64,000 nt of DNA from positions 496,001 through 560,000 of the forward strand of contig JAALGZ010000026.1 of NCBI GenBank assembly GCA_015227615.1, in the 5' to 3' direction. The stretch's first letter is position 1, and each line of letters begins with the position of its first letter. Shown one piece after another: positions 1-11,640 of the stretch. The notes under the pieces are model-generated. The model searched no databases, had not been told where the DNA came from, and was given only the letters and a program-made list of their open reading frames with translations. The stretch is from Labyrinthula sp. Ha. Lineage: Eukaryota; Sar; Bigyra; Labyrinthulida; Labyrinthulaceae. The translations under genes were made by a program, and so were the position numbers.

Positions 1-2060
1 GAGCTTTATTTTGACTTGACTCTTAAATACCACTCGACTTTTCATACTTCTTAACACACTCCCGTTTCAAATTCTTGCTTTATTATCCAATTGAGTAACC
101 AGCACATCGGGAAGAATATTCTGACTCCTTCACCTGGTACTACTGCAGAGTAATAATGTCGAAAGCTCGGTTTTTTGTTATGTCTAGTGGTGAAGCAAAC
201 CATCATCCTCAGATCTTTAGTTTCAACTTTTTATCTTGAAAAACTTTGCATGATGGAATTGATGACATTTTGGCTGATATCTCAGTTATCTTTAGCTCAC
301 ATACTTCTTCAAGTACCTTTAGCTGCTTACCGTAGGTCATTTTCCGGGTGAATTTCTTATCCGCATTAAAAAACTCTTCAAGTTCCCTTTTCCATACCGC
401 ACTGCTGCCAATGACAAATATTCTCTAAATTTTCTTTCTCCCACTGAATAAACAATATATATATTACTAAAACTTGGAAATATCTGTTGAAGAATCATTG
501 CTCTGATGACTCTATTAGATGTTTTTATTGTATTCTGCTTCATTTTCTGTTGTTGTTAACACCATCTCGGGTTTCCGGGTCTGACTTGGCTCTAAATCTA
601 ATTCCTCATATGTGTTCATATCAATTTGGGTGTCCTGTCTCCAGTTCCAAAGGATTAATTCAATCACTTATCGAACTATAGAGAGATCATGTCATCCCAG
701 AGGGTAAGATTTTTCTAATATCTAGTGAATTTGAATTTCTAAGTTCTTCTCAAACCAATTTTCGTCTAACACTAGAGATAGTATAGGAAAAGTCGTTACG
801 AATTTTGATCAATTACTAGCCAACCTGGTGATATTCTAGGCAACTCAAGAACCTTTCTGGCATATGCATGCCTTTTAGTTTTTTCAGCTTCTCAACTCAA
901 GTTTTTCAAAATCCCAGCTTCTCAAAGACTCTCTAGCTTGAAATACCTGGACCAACACCCAAGCAAAATCAGAAGGGGTGTACTTGTTTGTTTCTAATTG
1001 TATCCTACTTTGAACATATTTTGATTTATTCGGCTCTATATGCCGATAAGCGCGGCCTAGACTTGCTTATTGGACATTAATTGATTTGCCTTATATTACA
1101 GGTTATTCTTATTTTAGTACATCCATCATTTTCTTGGGCATAAGGTAAGGAATAGGGACGATGGAGAAGCTGGTTATCTACGAGTACGGTAGGTGCGTAG
1201 CTCAAAAACTCTGTACCATTACACGTTTGAAAATATTTTATTTCTAGTAGGTGCTGGTCTTCCATAAGTTTTGCATAATATATTAATAAATTCGCAATCC
1301 CAGATTTGGAAGCGAATAGATAGATCCTAGAATAGTTGGAGGTAATGTGCGGTAAAATAAGTGCACTGGGTTTTCCATTCGCAGTTCTTGGAAATGGTCC
1401 AATGGTATCACATTTGAAGTGGCCCGGTTCGGTTTTCACGTTGTTTGAAGTCACATCTTGTATTATTGCTCATTGTTACTTTACGTTTGTATAATATTCA
1501 CAGTGTGTTCTCAAACCCAAACCCAATTCGAATTGTCTCTTCGAGATGTATCTATACTCTTTTATTCATTATTTGGCTAAGACTGTTTTTTGTATCTCCC
1601 CTGTTTCTATCCTGCCGTTTTTTTTCTATATTTTTTAGTCCGTCGTCTCATTTATCACTGGTAGGTGAAAATGAATTGGAAAGACTCGTTTTCATAACAC
1701 TTTATGGGTTCTAAAATATGAATGTGTACCATTTTCCCACATGATCGTCCAAGGAAAGTAGTTTTATCACTAATATTGGTAATAATCGTCAGAAAATTCA
1801 AACTACATTCAATACTCAGAAGATCAGTGTGCTACGCCGACTTGGTTTATAATTATTAACCCGTTGATCGTAAATATCTTCTTCACTTCATATCTTTCCA
1901 GTTCAGAAATAAATTCATCTATACAACAATGGTTGTATTTTGCTCCAGAATCGACAATATAGCTGAAATAGAGTATTATTAAAATATTTATGTCATAGAT
2001 AAGAAATTTACCTTTCTACTGTCAGTTACAATTTGCGTAACTTCCACCATTTCATTCGGA
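1..2060 (-). mobile_element. Ty1/copia fossil A, partial
   Basis: Remnant of a Ty1/copia LTR retrotransposon on the minus strand, cut by the left window edge. In transcription order I see a protease-like stretch (about 2050-1870, with an IVDSGAKYN-type active site) and then an integrase core (about 1454-1077) with CDTIGPF, an internal aspartate and an ENDG motif near its end. Sequence to the left, towards position 1, is too decayed to assign. No LTR is visible. The element has many breaks and is old. Family assignment rests on the order protease then integrase and on the integrase motifs. Confidence 0.7.
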
Positions 2061-2118
2061 TTTCGCATATATATATATATATAAATTGTACCACGCGAAT
2101 TTATTCTTACTATAATAT

Positions 2119-2126
2119 ATGGAAGA
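2119..2126. repeat. 8-bp target site duplication, left of hAT-1
   Basis: ATGGAAGA lies directly outside the left terminal inverted repeat and is repeated exactly at 8671-8678 outside the right one. Eight bases is the usual hAT duplication length. Confidence 0.85.
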
Positions 2127-2399
2127 TATGCGTGTTTAACGAGATAACGAGAGCTTCTCGAGAAGGATTTTACCTAAATATTTGTGTTGCGAGATAACGA
2201 GAGAAGCCTTCTCGAGAGGAAATCATTTATGACACAATACTGCCCAAAATTTTCACATCCCAATTCAAGTAACACTAAGCAACAACTACGAGTTATAAAG
2301 CCTAAAATACATCATTCAAAAGCTTTTCCTTTATTAATTCTTATTATCTAGTCTGTTTTCAAATTTTACTAACTTAACTTGACAGAAAACAAAAAAAAT

Positions 2400-4830
2400 A
2401 CTGCAAAAGTTAGCATGATTAATGTATAATCATCATATGGAAATGACTCTATCTCTGTCCAAACTTTGTTTTAGATGATTTTACACACATATTTAGAAGG
2501 TTCTCTGTACGAGCTATAAAGACAAATTAAGTTAAATAACTTGAACCAATTTTAACATCCTGAAAATAAAATATATTTGTTCGCAATAGCGAAAATTTTG
2601 CATAATCTTCATACAGAAATGCTTGTATGTTGGTTTAAACTCCTTTTGAGAAAAACTATAACACATCATTCAAAAGACATTTTTATTTCCCATGCACTCA
2701 AAAAAAAGAATTTAGCTTTTTAAGAAGATAATCACGAGTTATGTGCGTTTTAGTATCCGAATATCAAAGCCTAATTCAGCATATCAATACTTGCCGCAGT
2801 AAAAGCTATTTTTCTCAATCAATTTTTATCTTTTTAAACCAAAAAAGTTCTAAAATACCTTAAATATTAATTCTTAAGATATTATAGTTTTCTTATTTTG
2901 TTTTGTATGAAAATACTAGAGTTAAATTATGTATTTCTATATTTCAAGAATACTGTTCAATTTCAGGTCATATTTTTGTTTCTATTGTATCTCGCTCAAT
3001 TCTTACGTAAAGCACTATTTTAACTTATAAGACTTATCTTAAAAGTTTTTTTGTAGTCGCTGGATTTTAATTTTTTTGTTTTTGAGGACTGAAAAATAAT
3101 TTTCTAGTCTATTCTTTTCACATCACCCTGTATTTTAGATGAATTTGTAAATAATTATAAAGCTTATTTCTCAGTGAATTTGTTGAGTTATGAAAAACAA
3201 AACACAGTTTTGAAAAGCTCTTTTAAATATATTTTCAGTCATACAAGATAATATAGGATATTAGAAGAATAAATACATGTAGAGCGCAAAATATCACCAA
3301 AATATGACACATCAATTATATATCGATCAGAAAGCAAGGAAGAAAAAGGTTACACCACCTCTGTAAACTGTCAACGTTAGCTCTTATATTCAATTTTTAC
3401 CTAGTAGCAAACAATAGTATTTTATTCTTTTTGTTATTATGGGGCGGTAAAAACTTTATCAGCGATTTTTTCAAGAATGCAGTATAATGGCCATATAATC
3501 AACAATACCTTTTCAACTACTCTATAAAGCTCAAAACATATTGAAAACTAAGCCTAGCACTTATTTAGATAAAAATTTAAAGGATTAAAATAATATAAAA
3601 ATAAAGAAACCATGATTACTGAAAATAAAGCATATAGTATTTGTTAGTTTTTGTCACAAAATTTTCCTCAAATACAATACTATCACCCACAATGTGTTTC
3701 ACATTAAAAAAACCTTTCCAACCATGTGTTTTGTCAGGGTATTTGATAAGGATGAGTACTTTAAACCCTAAAAAAGGCTAATTTTAAGGGTCCTTTTCAC
3801 TAAGTTTAGAAATCTCTAAAAAAACCTACATTCAAACGTAATATCATGAAGAACAGCTCTATAGATGATCTGATTCTTCTCAGACCCTAAGTATTCAACA
3901 TATCTAGCTTCTGAAATCATTTCTCAGGATTTTTCTTCTCTAGTTAACAGTAACTGAGCCAAACTTCACTCAGAAAAGTCAAATGTTGAAAATCTGCACA
4001 TCTGAAAATACGAAATCACTCAGTTTTGCTATGATCCCCTAAGTTTTTGTACTAGGTAGCCCCCAAGCAACTAGAAGACACGGCCTGTAATCTTTAATTC
4101 TATGTTTTAGGAAATTTCTAATGTTTTTTTAAGAAAAGTCGATATTGGGGTAAAATGCTGCTTTTCTCAACATCAATCCGTGCAATACCTCAGGAAATAC
4201 TCGTCTCCAGATTAAAGACATCTCACCAGTAGAAGTAGCGGTTCATTTTAGGTCTATAAATTAATTAGTTTAGGAATTAAAGGATTAGGGATAGAATTTG
4301 TAACAATGTTTCCAAGATTGTAGTAACTCTGAAAAAGAATACTGTCAAATGTCAAATATTCCTGAATGAGTGATACAAAGTAACAAAACATCCGGACAAG
4401 TGGTACGCAACCAGAGGTATTGATGATTTATGGTACCTCCGAGTTTTGTTTGAGGAAACTTGAAGAAACTCCCTATTAATCTCAGCAATAGTTATTTGAC
4501 TTAATTTAACTTGACTCCAAACACAACTTTAAAATAGCCAAAACTAAACTTTTAATGAGACAAATATCAAGAACTTTGACTCTAACTTTATCTAAAACCA
4601 ATTTCAAGTAACTTAGAAAAGAAAAATTTAAAGTTTGAGGTTTTTATTGGTTTTTATTATACAGATCTTTATCATATAATTGCAAATTCATATATAAAAA
4701 TACATGTTTTTTTAACTTTTACATATGATAAACTGTTTAAAAACACATATAAATTGGCATGGAAAGCACTACTCTTCATTAAAGAAGATCTACACTTTTA
4801 GTTTTTGAAAAAAGTCATTATGTGGTCGTT
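2400..4830 (+). repeat. Long non-coding repeat R1, copy A (inside hAT-1)
   Basis: About 2.4 kb of AT-rich sequence with no reading frame, homologous in the same orientation to about 21340-23580. The best stretch is 3660-4000 against 22420-22770, where blocks such as TACATTCAAACGTAATATCA / TATATTCAAACGTAATATCA and the following AACAGCTC-ATAGATGAT recur. A short third piece around 4430-4520 resembles 45410-45500. Identity looks moderate, with many indels. It forms the left arm of hAT-1, so copy B may be the arm of an older relative. Confidence 0.7.
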
Positions 4831-5104
4831 TTTCTGACGTATTTATGGAAAAAATGTGATATTTTTATTTTTACAAGTTAAGCATCTTAATCTTATTTTT
4901 ATAAAACTTACTTGGTATCATTTTAAAGAGGAAAATCATATCTTTCTTTTGATATTAATTTTTTTGTGATTTTTGATCAAAACTAACCTATTCAGTCATA
5001 AACTTTTCATTAGAAATACATTCTTGAAGTACTCAAACATGCAATAAGAGCCCAAAATATGTACCAACTGAAACACATCAAATAAGAGGATAAAGGGACG
5101 AACT

Positions 5105-5356
5105 ATGCAAGCAACTGGTAAAGAGTCTCCGGAAAAGGAAAGGTCTTCACAGTTAGAAGCAGAAGAAGTTGAAGTAGAGAAAAGATTGGAGTTGAAGAAG
5201 AATCAGAGAAGAGCGAGGAAAGCATTGTACAGTGGAATTGAGATCAAAGGAAATTTAAATTCAGAAAAAAACAGGAGCAAATTGAAAGCTCTAAAGTTTC
5301 TAAAAGAAATTCCTGACTCTGTTTTAGAAGATTTTGATAAAATTACTATTGTATAA
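5105..5356 (+). CDS. Small charged ORF inside hAT-1, function unknown
   Basis: An 83-residue open frame with its own ATG, 690 bp upstream of the intact element's transposase ORF and in the same orientation. The protein is very rich in Glu, Lys and Arg: residues 8-45 form an alternating acidic/basic stretch that would make a charged helix, followed by a LKALKFLKEIP segment. I recognise no domain. It could be an accessory protein of hAT-1, a captured gene fragment, or chance. Its position between the non-coding arm and the transposase and its uninterrupted frame are the only arguments for it. Confidence 0.35.
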   Translation: MQATGKESPEKERSSQLEAEEVEVEKRLELKKNQRRARKALYSGIEIKGNLNSEKNRSKLKALKFLKEIPDSVLEDFDKITIV

Positions 5357-6041
5357 GATTTAACTAAATAAGAATTGTTTTCGTATTTTCTATCTTCATA
5401 TGTATTTATATTTATTGTCATTTTATTTGTGACCCTGTTGTAGCAGAGAAAACAAGTTTCTTTCATGCTAAAACTAGTCTTACCGTTAACATCCCTATAT
5501 TCTTAGACAAACTTCTTAGAATAACCAAACTACTTATCAACAAGTTATTGGAATCCAATATACCTTGGTTTCTTCTATGTCATCTTCTAACGGTAAATTT
5601 GCTAAGTTTCCTCCTACAGTTTTGACCTGGTCACTGGTGGATTCAAAAATACTTGTGGTATTTAATACCCTACTGGACACAATAAAGTAAAATATGTGCA
5701 AGCTTTTAACTATTTCATTAAGTAGCACTAGAGAACTTGCACACTCAGAAGCTTCTGTGGAATTTAATATTTACAAGCAATTAGACAAGTGTATTGGTTA
5801 ACTAACATAGAAAAAAGCAAAATTTAACCAAAAAAAGAATACGTCGGAGAACAATGAAAGAAAAACCAGTCGTTTTCTTCTTATTATTGCTTAGGAACTA
5901 CCGGAAATAGTCATAAATTAAGCTGGAAAATAATAAAAACTCGCAAAACTGTACTTTTACGTCTTATTATTTATTATTAGGTCAAACAATACTGAAATAA
6001 ATATCAAAAACGAAGAAGAAAGAATAGGTTTAAAACAGTTT

Positions 6042-8220
6042 ATGATGTCAGAAAATAATAGTTTGAAGTTCACCCAAGGCACCATAGAAGAGATAGATGT
6101 TGTAGACGAATGCTCGAATGGGCTTGAGGCTGTTACGCTCGAGGATAATAACAGAAAAAGAAAAGCTGATCCAACAGTATTGGAAATTATTCTTGGAACC
6201 AAGAGAAAAGCCGAGAAAATTAAGACAGGGTCTGAAAAAAAATCCAGAGCAAAGAGAAGCGCCTTTCATCAATATTTCAAGGAACACGAAACTGATCCTA
6301 ATAAGAAGGTTTGCAGAGCTTGTTTGAAAGTTATTCTTTATAATGGAACTACATCGTCGATGAAATATCATGTGGTTAATAAGTGTCACCAGGCTCGTAA
6401 GATGTACGAGCAAACTATTGAGGATGCATGGTCAAATATGAATGAGACACAAAAACTTGGAAATTATGTATTTAGTGGGACTCAGTTGAATAAGACGTTG
6501 GACGCTCTTTTTGTTGCAATAAAGGAGGCTATGATCATGATCCAGAAACCAATGACAGAGTATTCAAAAGAAAGTGTGATCAAAACTTATCAGGTTTTGT
6601 TTCCAGGTTTGAAGGGTTTTTCATGTTTCAAGTTTAAAGTTGCTTTCAAGAGGGACCACGAGTTGATGTTCAAAGATGTTGTTGCAGTTTTGAAGAAACA
6701 AGTTAGCAATGGAGCGGTATCGATTACCACTGATGGTTGGTCAAGTCAAACTTGGAAAGGTTACTGTTCCTTAGCAGTGCATTTTGTAGATAACGAGTTC
6801 AAGATGCGATCTGGTTGTCTTGCAATGGTTCGGTCTTTTTTCTTCTGTTGTTAGTTTATAGAAATTTTGGCAATAAGAGTGCAGAAGAAACGGCGAAGCT
6901 CCTTCATGACGTTTTGATCAAGTTTGGTTTAGACCAACACGTTTACAGTCTGACCACAGACAATGCGTCAGATATGATATTAATGTCTAGGCTGCTTCGT
7001 GAGAAGATATCTAAATCTCATGCTGATCACCCTGTTCCTAATGGGTTTGTGCCAGATGCAGAATATCACTTTAGATGCATGGCACATGTCCTGAATATTA
7101 TAAGCAAGGCTGTTTTGAGCCCTTTGGATGAATACGTTGACAGAGCTAGAGACTTCCTTCGATTTTTTAAACGCAGTGAAAAGAGAGAGGGCATATGGAA
7201 TAAGATATGCCAGGCTACTTTGGTAGATGGAAAGGCTCTTCCGCTGCCTTCACTTGATGTTGAAACAAGATGGAACAGCACATGGAAGATGTTGTTTCAT
7301 CTATGCAAGGAAGAGAAGGATATTTTGAAACTATGCCCACTTCTCGAAGATCACAAGGATTTAAAGACCTTTAAACACTTTAGTCTGAACAAAATGGATT
7401 TTTAAGGTTCGCATTTTTGGTAAAGACAATGAAAGATTTTAAGCTTTTGACTGAGAACTGTTCAAGGGAAAAGTCAGTTACAATTAGTTCAAGAATCGGC
7501 GCCTATAACAAGTTGCAAGAAAGTATGATGGAAACGATGGCTGAATTGAATGAAGCGTGCCAGGCAGTTGATGAATCTGATAGTCAAACCCAAGCAATGG
7601 AAAAGATGAGAAAGAGGTTAGAGAAGGAGAATATATTTGGGGAAGTTTTCATGCAGTTTCTGGATAAAGTTAGAAAGGCTCTTCAGAGTTCCTATGAAGA
7701 TAAAGTTGGTCCATACAGCAAGCTCGTCAAGACTTTAAGGATAAATTTAGTTGCACAAGCCTTGGATATTCGAACACCTTTGCCTTATAGTCATGAAAGT
7801 CCTCATTTTGAAACGCTGGTGCAGCTTCTTGTTGAGGAATTGGTCTCAGTTGAAACAGAAGAGAGCAGTGAAGATTTTGATGAAGAGGAAGATGTCTACG
7901 GTTTGAAGTTCTTGTTTGGTACATCTTCAACTGCAGAAGTGAATAGTGAAGAAGCAAGGGTGCGGAGATATTTAAGTATGCCTCGAGCTGGTTTTAATCT
8001 TGATGTACTTGATTGGTGGAAGAACCAGAAGGTAGTATTTCCTAAGTTACGGCAGCTGACTCGGAAAGTACTGGCAGTGCAGTCTAGCTCTGTTAGTAGC
8101 GAAAGAGCATTTTCTGTTGCAAAGGTCGAATATAGTGGGAAGGAATCACTTCAAGATGAGACGTTCATGATGAGGTGTGACTTGAGAAACTGGAGAGTAT
8201 TGTTAAAAAAAGAACATTAA
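6042..8220 (+). CDS. hAT-1 transposase (BED zinc finger, hAT dimerisation domain)
   Basis: Transposase of the enclosing hAT element. Reading along: a basic N-terminus; a BED-type zinc finger near residues 73-120 (C91, C94, H110 and a C/H at 115-116); TTDGWSS and the AVHFVDNEFKMRS block typical of hAT; TTDNASDM; CMAHVLNII; DVETRWNSTWKML; and a C-terminal hAT dimerisation domain (RYLSMPRAGFNLDVLDWW ... SSVSSERAFS). The sequence lies in three frames. The first change, near 6833-6861, is well explained by a 29-nt GT...AG intron, which gives CLAMVRNFGNKSAEE in one piece; the length matches host introns here. The second change, near 7383-7417, fits no GT-AG intron that keeps frame and looks like a single frameshift. 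The element may therefore be one mutation from coding capacity. Confidence 0.85.
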
Positions 8221-8670
8221 AGCTTAACAGCAATTATTTAGTTTATTCGTCTGTTTTCATAGTTCTTATCCTTCAGGTTTTTTCTTGTTTTCCCTTTAAC
8301 ATCAACAACATAAAAAGACTTAAGCGTGTTGTAAAATTAACTTGAGCAAGCAAAGTATTCTTTAAGCTTTAATATCAACAAACCCTAAATAAATGAATAA
8401 ACTAAGCGAATAATTACCTTCTTTAGCGCTTGGTTCTCAGACGTTTTGTCACTTTGTTGTATTTCTGCTTTTGTTTGGTACTTAAATTTTGTATGAAGTG
8501 TTGGAGTAGGATTCGAAATTCCAATTGCCCAAAAACATTTCTCTCGTTAAGCTCTCGCGAGATAACGAGAGCTTCTCGAGAAGGATTTTGTCCAAATATT
8601 TGTGTTGCGAGATAACGAGAGAGCTCTTCTCGAGAAGCTCTCGTTAAGACTCTCTCGTTAAACACGCCTA

Positions 8671-8678
8671 ATGGAAGA
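8671..8678. repeat. 8-bp target site duplication, right of hAT-1
   Basis: Second copy of ATGGAAGA, directly after the right terminal inverted repeat ending at 8670. Confidence 0.85.
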
Positions 8679-11640
8679 CACAAAAAATATTGAAAAATCT
8701 ATTTTGGGACCATTAATTGCAAATACAGTTCCCAAAGATGACAAGCTTAGCTACTTGTATGGCTTGTTTGGGCATCAAGGTATTGAAAATTTCAAGATTA
8801 CTTTAAAATATTACGGTTATCAATTTACCCCAAGTCAATTTTTGAACTTTAAATGTAAGATATGTGAGCGGAACAATATTAAACATTATATTATTAAAAG
8901 GAAAAACGTAGTAGGTTTTTCCAGGAACGACGGATAATTTCTTGTTATGGACTCTGTTGAAGTACTTGCTACCAGTAGAGCTGGTAATGTGGGATTTGTT
9001 TTAGTTACCCACATTAATTCTAGGTAGAGATCCATTTACTGTTACCGTAAAAAAGTGATATTGTTTACAACATAATTAATTGTTTCAAATGGTTTCAGAT
9101 GAAAAATGGTATAAGAATCTAAAGGACACATTCAGATCAAGGTACTGACTTATATAATCAACATTCAATCAATTTTTGTAACAACCAGGGCATTGAATTT
9201 ACAGTTTCTGGCTCAGGGATACCTGAGCACAATGGTATAGCTGTAAGAAGTAATCAGTTCATTTTACAAAAAAAAATAGAAAGTTTATAAATGCCTCAGA
9301 TTTAAATGTTTCTCTGTATTGGGATTTTGCAGCTTATTACGCTGTATATATTACAAATCGTGTCACTGAAGGCACAAGATTAATTTCTGCTTTTGAAAAA
9401 ATATTTTAAATAAAACCGGAATTTAAAAAACTAGTAATATTCGGTACAAATGTTGTTGCCCTTAAAAATTTCAGTAACAAAGTTGAAAAAAGAGGTGAAG
9501 CTGGACTGTTACTAGGATATAACCATAAGACAGGATAAGCCTTAATGCTCACTAAAGATAAACGGGAATTAATAAAATCTCGAAATTTCAAGGTGTCACA
9601 AGTCAGTGACGAACCTTTAAGTGAACCAATTGTACCGAATAATAATTTTGTACCACAAAATTTAACCAATGAGAACTCATCGTGTACTGAACCGGATCAA
9701 ACTGAGAACCTGTCGGAACAATCACTTGAAAAATCAGTACAGAGTTCTCCTGAAGTTGAAAATGCAGTTTCTGAAGAAAATAATAATAAAGAACATAATA
9801 ACAAGAATACTGTAGGTACTTTGTTACCAGAAAAACAGTATTTAAGAAGGTCAACTAGAGTAACTAAACCACCTCAGCGCTTAACGTACGCTGATGTGGT
9901 CAATGGTGACACAATGTTTTTGTTTGAAAATGTTAATTTGCTGTTTGAGCAGCCAAACTTAATTGACTTTGCTGCTGCGGTAGTTAAAAAAGACAACTTA
10001 ATTCCAAGAAATTATTTTCAAATTAACTTTAAATCATCCCCAGAAGATTGGTTTAGAGCCCACAAAAAAGAATTAACAAAGTTAATTGACACTGGAAAGA
10101 TGGTTTTAGTCCCAAAAAACTGAAGGTTCTATGGGAAAACCATTCCAATCATGGAAGTTTTCTCGAAAAAAATATGATAATGTTACTAAAAACCATATTT
10201 TAAATGTAGATTTGTCGCTAGAGGCGACTTACAGGAAGAATATTTGAAGTTTTATTCCCCTACAGCCCGTTTAGAGCTAATTAGGATGCTTCTCTTCACA
10301 ATCGCTAGTAAAAATATGTTTTTTATGTAAATTGATATTAGAAACGCGTTTTTAAACGCGAAATTAGATAAATTTTACTACTAGTACTACTATTTGTCAA
10401 TGAAGTTAAAAAGTTATTTCCAGACAAGATTTGGAAGTCTTCTCAAGCCATTTATCGCCTAAAAGAAGCCCCACTTTACTGGTGTATCGAAATTACGAAG
10501 AAACTTGGAAAACTTGAACTTAAAGTAGATGTGAAAGAAAGAACACTCTTTTACCATGAGAAGAGAAATATTTTAGCTCTACTTGATGCTCACAATATGC
10601 TGCTGCAGTTAAGGAACATCATAACTTAGACTGGGCCTTCGACGGACTAAAACGGTAGTATGACGCAAAAAAACATCTTAAGTATTGACAACTATGTTAG
10701 ATTTGAGTTTGAACAAGATGAAAAATATTTTTAATGACAGCTAAACGATTCATTGAAAAGATAACTAAAAGTTTTGAAGAACAGGAAGACCATTCTATTC
10801 AAAAACCTCTCATAGTTAATTAATATATTGGTAAAGGATTCGAAAGTAAGCCATTGGAACCAAAATGAAAATATCAAAGTTTGATTGGATACCTTATTTA
10901 TATTAGCAGGGTATGAAGTCCAGATATTTCATTCCAAATGAATATGTTGGTTCAACAAGGTTCAAAACCTTTAATTTCACAAATAAGAACATGAAAATGA
11001 TGCATAAAATACCTATTAAATACGAAGTTTCTTGTATTAAAATATGCAAAGAATACAGAAAAAATATGAAGTGGAAGCGTATTCAGATACTTCCTATGTG
11101 TCTTCGGAAGGAATACATAATGTATCAGGATATGTAATAAAGGTAAATAATACTACAATTCTATATAAAATAAAGAAGCATAAACTAGTAAGTGCCCGTT
11201 CGACAATAGCAGAATTCCTGGCTTGCAGTTTGGTGATAAAGGAACTCAAATGGATGAAGATTAAATTTGAATTTCTCAGTATCAAGTTGAATTAAGTAGT
11301 CTTATATACAGGCAACAAAGTAGCTGCGAATAAGTTGTTTCTTAAGGAATTGTTTTCAAACATTAATCAGCTAAACATAGAATACTATTTCTATAAAAGA
11401 ATTCTAGATAGTGAAAAATGGAAAATTCACTGTTTTCAAAGAAGTAAAACGAAGCACATTTAATTACTAGACCTATGGAAAGAAACTGGCTTCCGTTGAG
11501 AAGAGGCTTATTAATGTATGATACGAAGAGCTTGGAAGAAGGAAAACACGAATTTTGTTTGCCAAATTATGTAGGTTGTAGTTTGCATGTCAGTTTGGTA
11601 TTATATTTCGATAAGATACCAAGCCAGTCTATTTAAGTGA
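8671..11640 (+). mobile_element. Ty1/copia fossil B, partial
   Basis: Plus-strand Ty1/copia remnant immediately right of hAT-1. In order: a GAG-pre-integrase zinc-binding region (8671-8940, GHQG ... CKICERNN), a decayed integrase, the hydrophilic linker after it (about 9420-9900), reverse transcriptase beginning near 10040 (DWFRAHKKELTKLIDTGKM, later IDIRNAFLNAKLDK and AIYRLKEAPLYW), and RNase H (about 11040-11500, SDTSYVSSEG and STIAEFLA). Many breaks, no LTR recognised; old. Because hAT-1's duplicated target ATGGAAGA overlaps its first residues, hAT-1 apparently inserted into or beside this copy. Confidence 0.75.

Larger units (their letters stand above)
2127..8670 (+). mobile_element. hAT-1, full-length hAT DNA transposon (6544 bp)
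   Basis: Complete hAT-superfamily element. The left end begins TATGCGTGTTTAACGAGA and the right end, read inward on the minus strand, begins TAGGCGTGTTTAACGAGA. Both are flanked by the 8-bp duplication ATGGAAGA. Each end carries subterminal palindromic repeats built from GAGATAACGAGAG and CTTCTCGAGAAG, and about 80 bp at 2141-2219 recurs in the same orientation at 8560-8640. The element encodes a BED-finger transposase (6042-8220) and perhaps a small charged protein (5105-5356). The left 3 kb is non-coding and contains a repeat also present at 21.3-23.6 kb. It sits between copia sequences. A related but decayed right end lies at 54327-54371. Confidence 0.88.

Noticed and set aside
7383-7416. 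Second mini-intron in the hAT-1 transposase (24 nt, GTCTGAAC...TTTAAG).
   Set aside because: Removing it leads into a stop; no GT-AG choice in the neighbourhood restores the downstream frame, so a frameshift is more likely.
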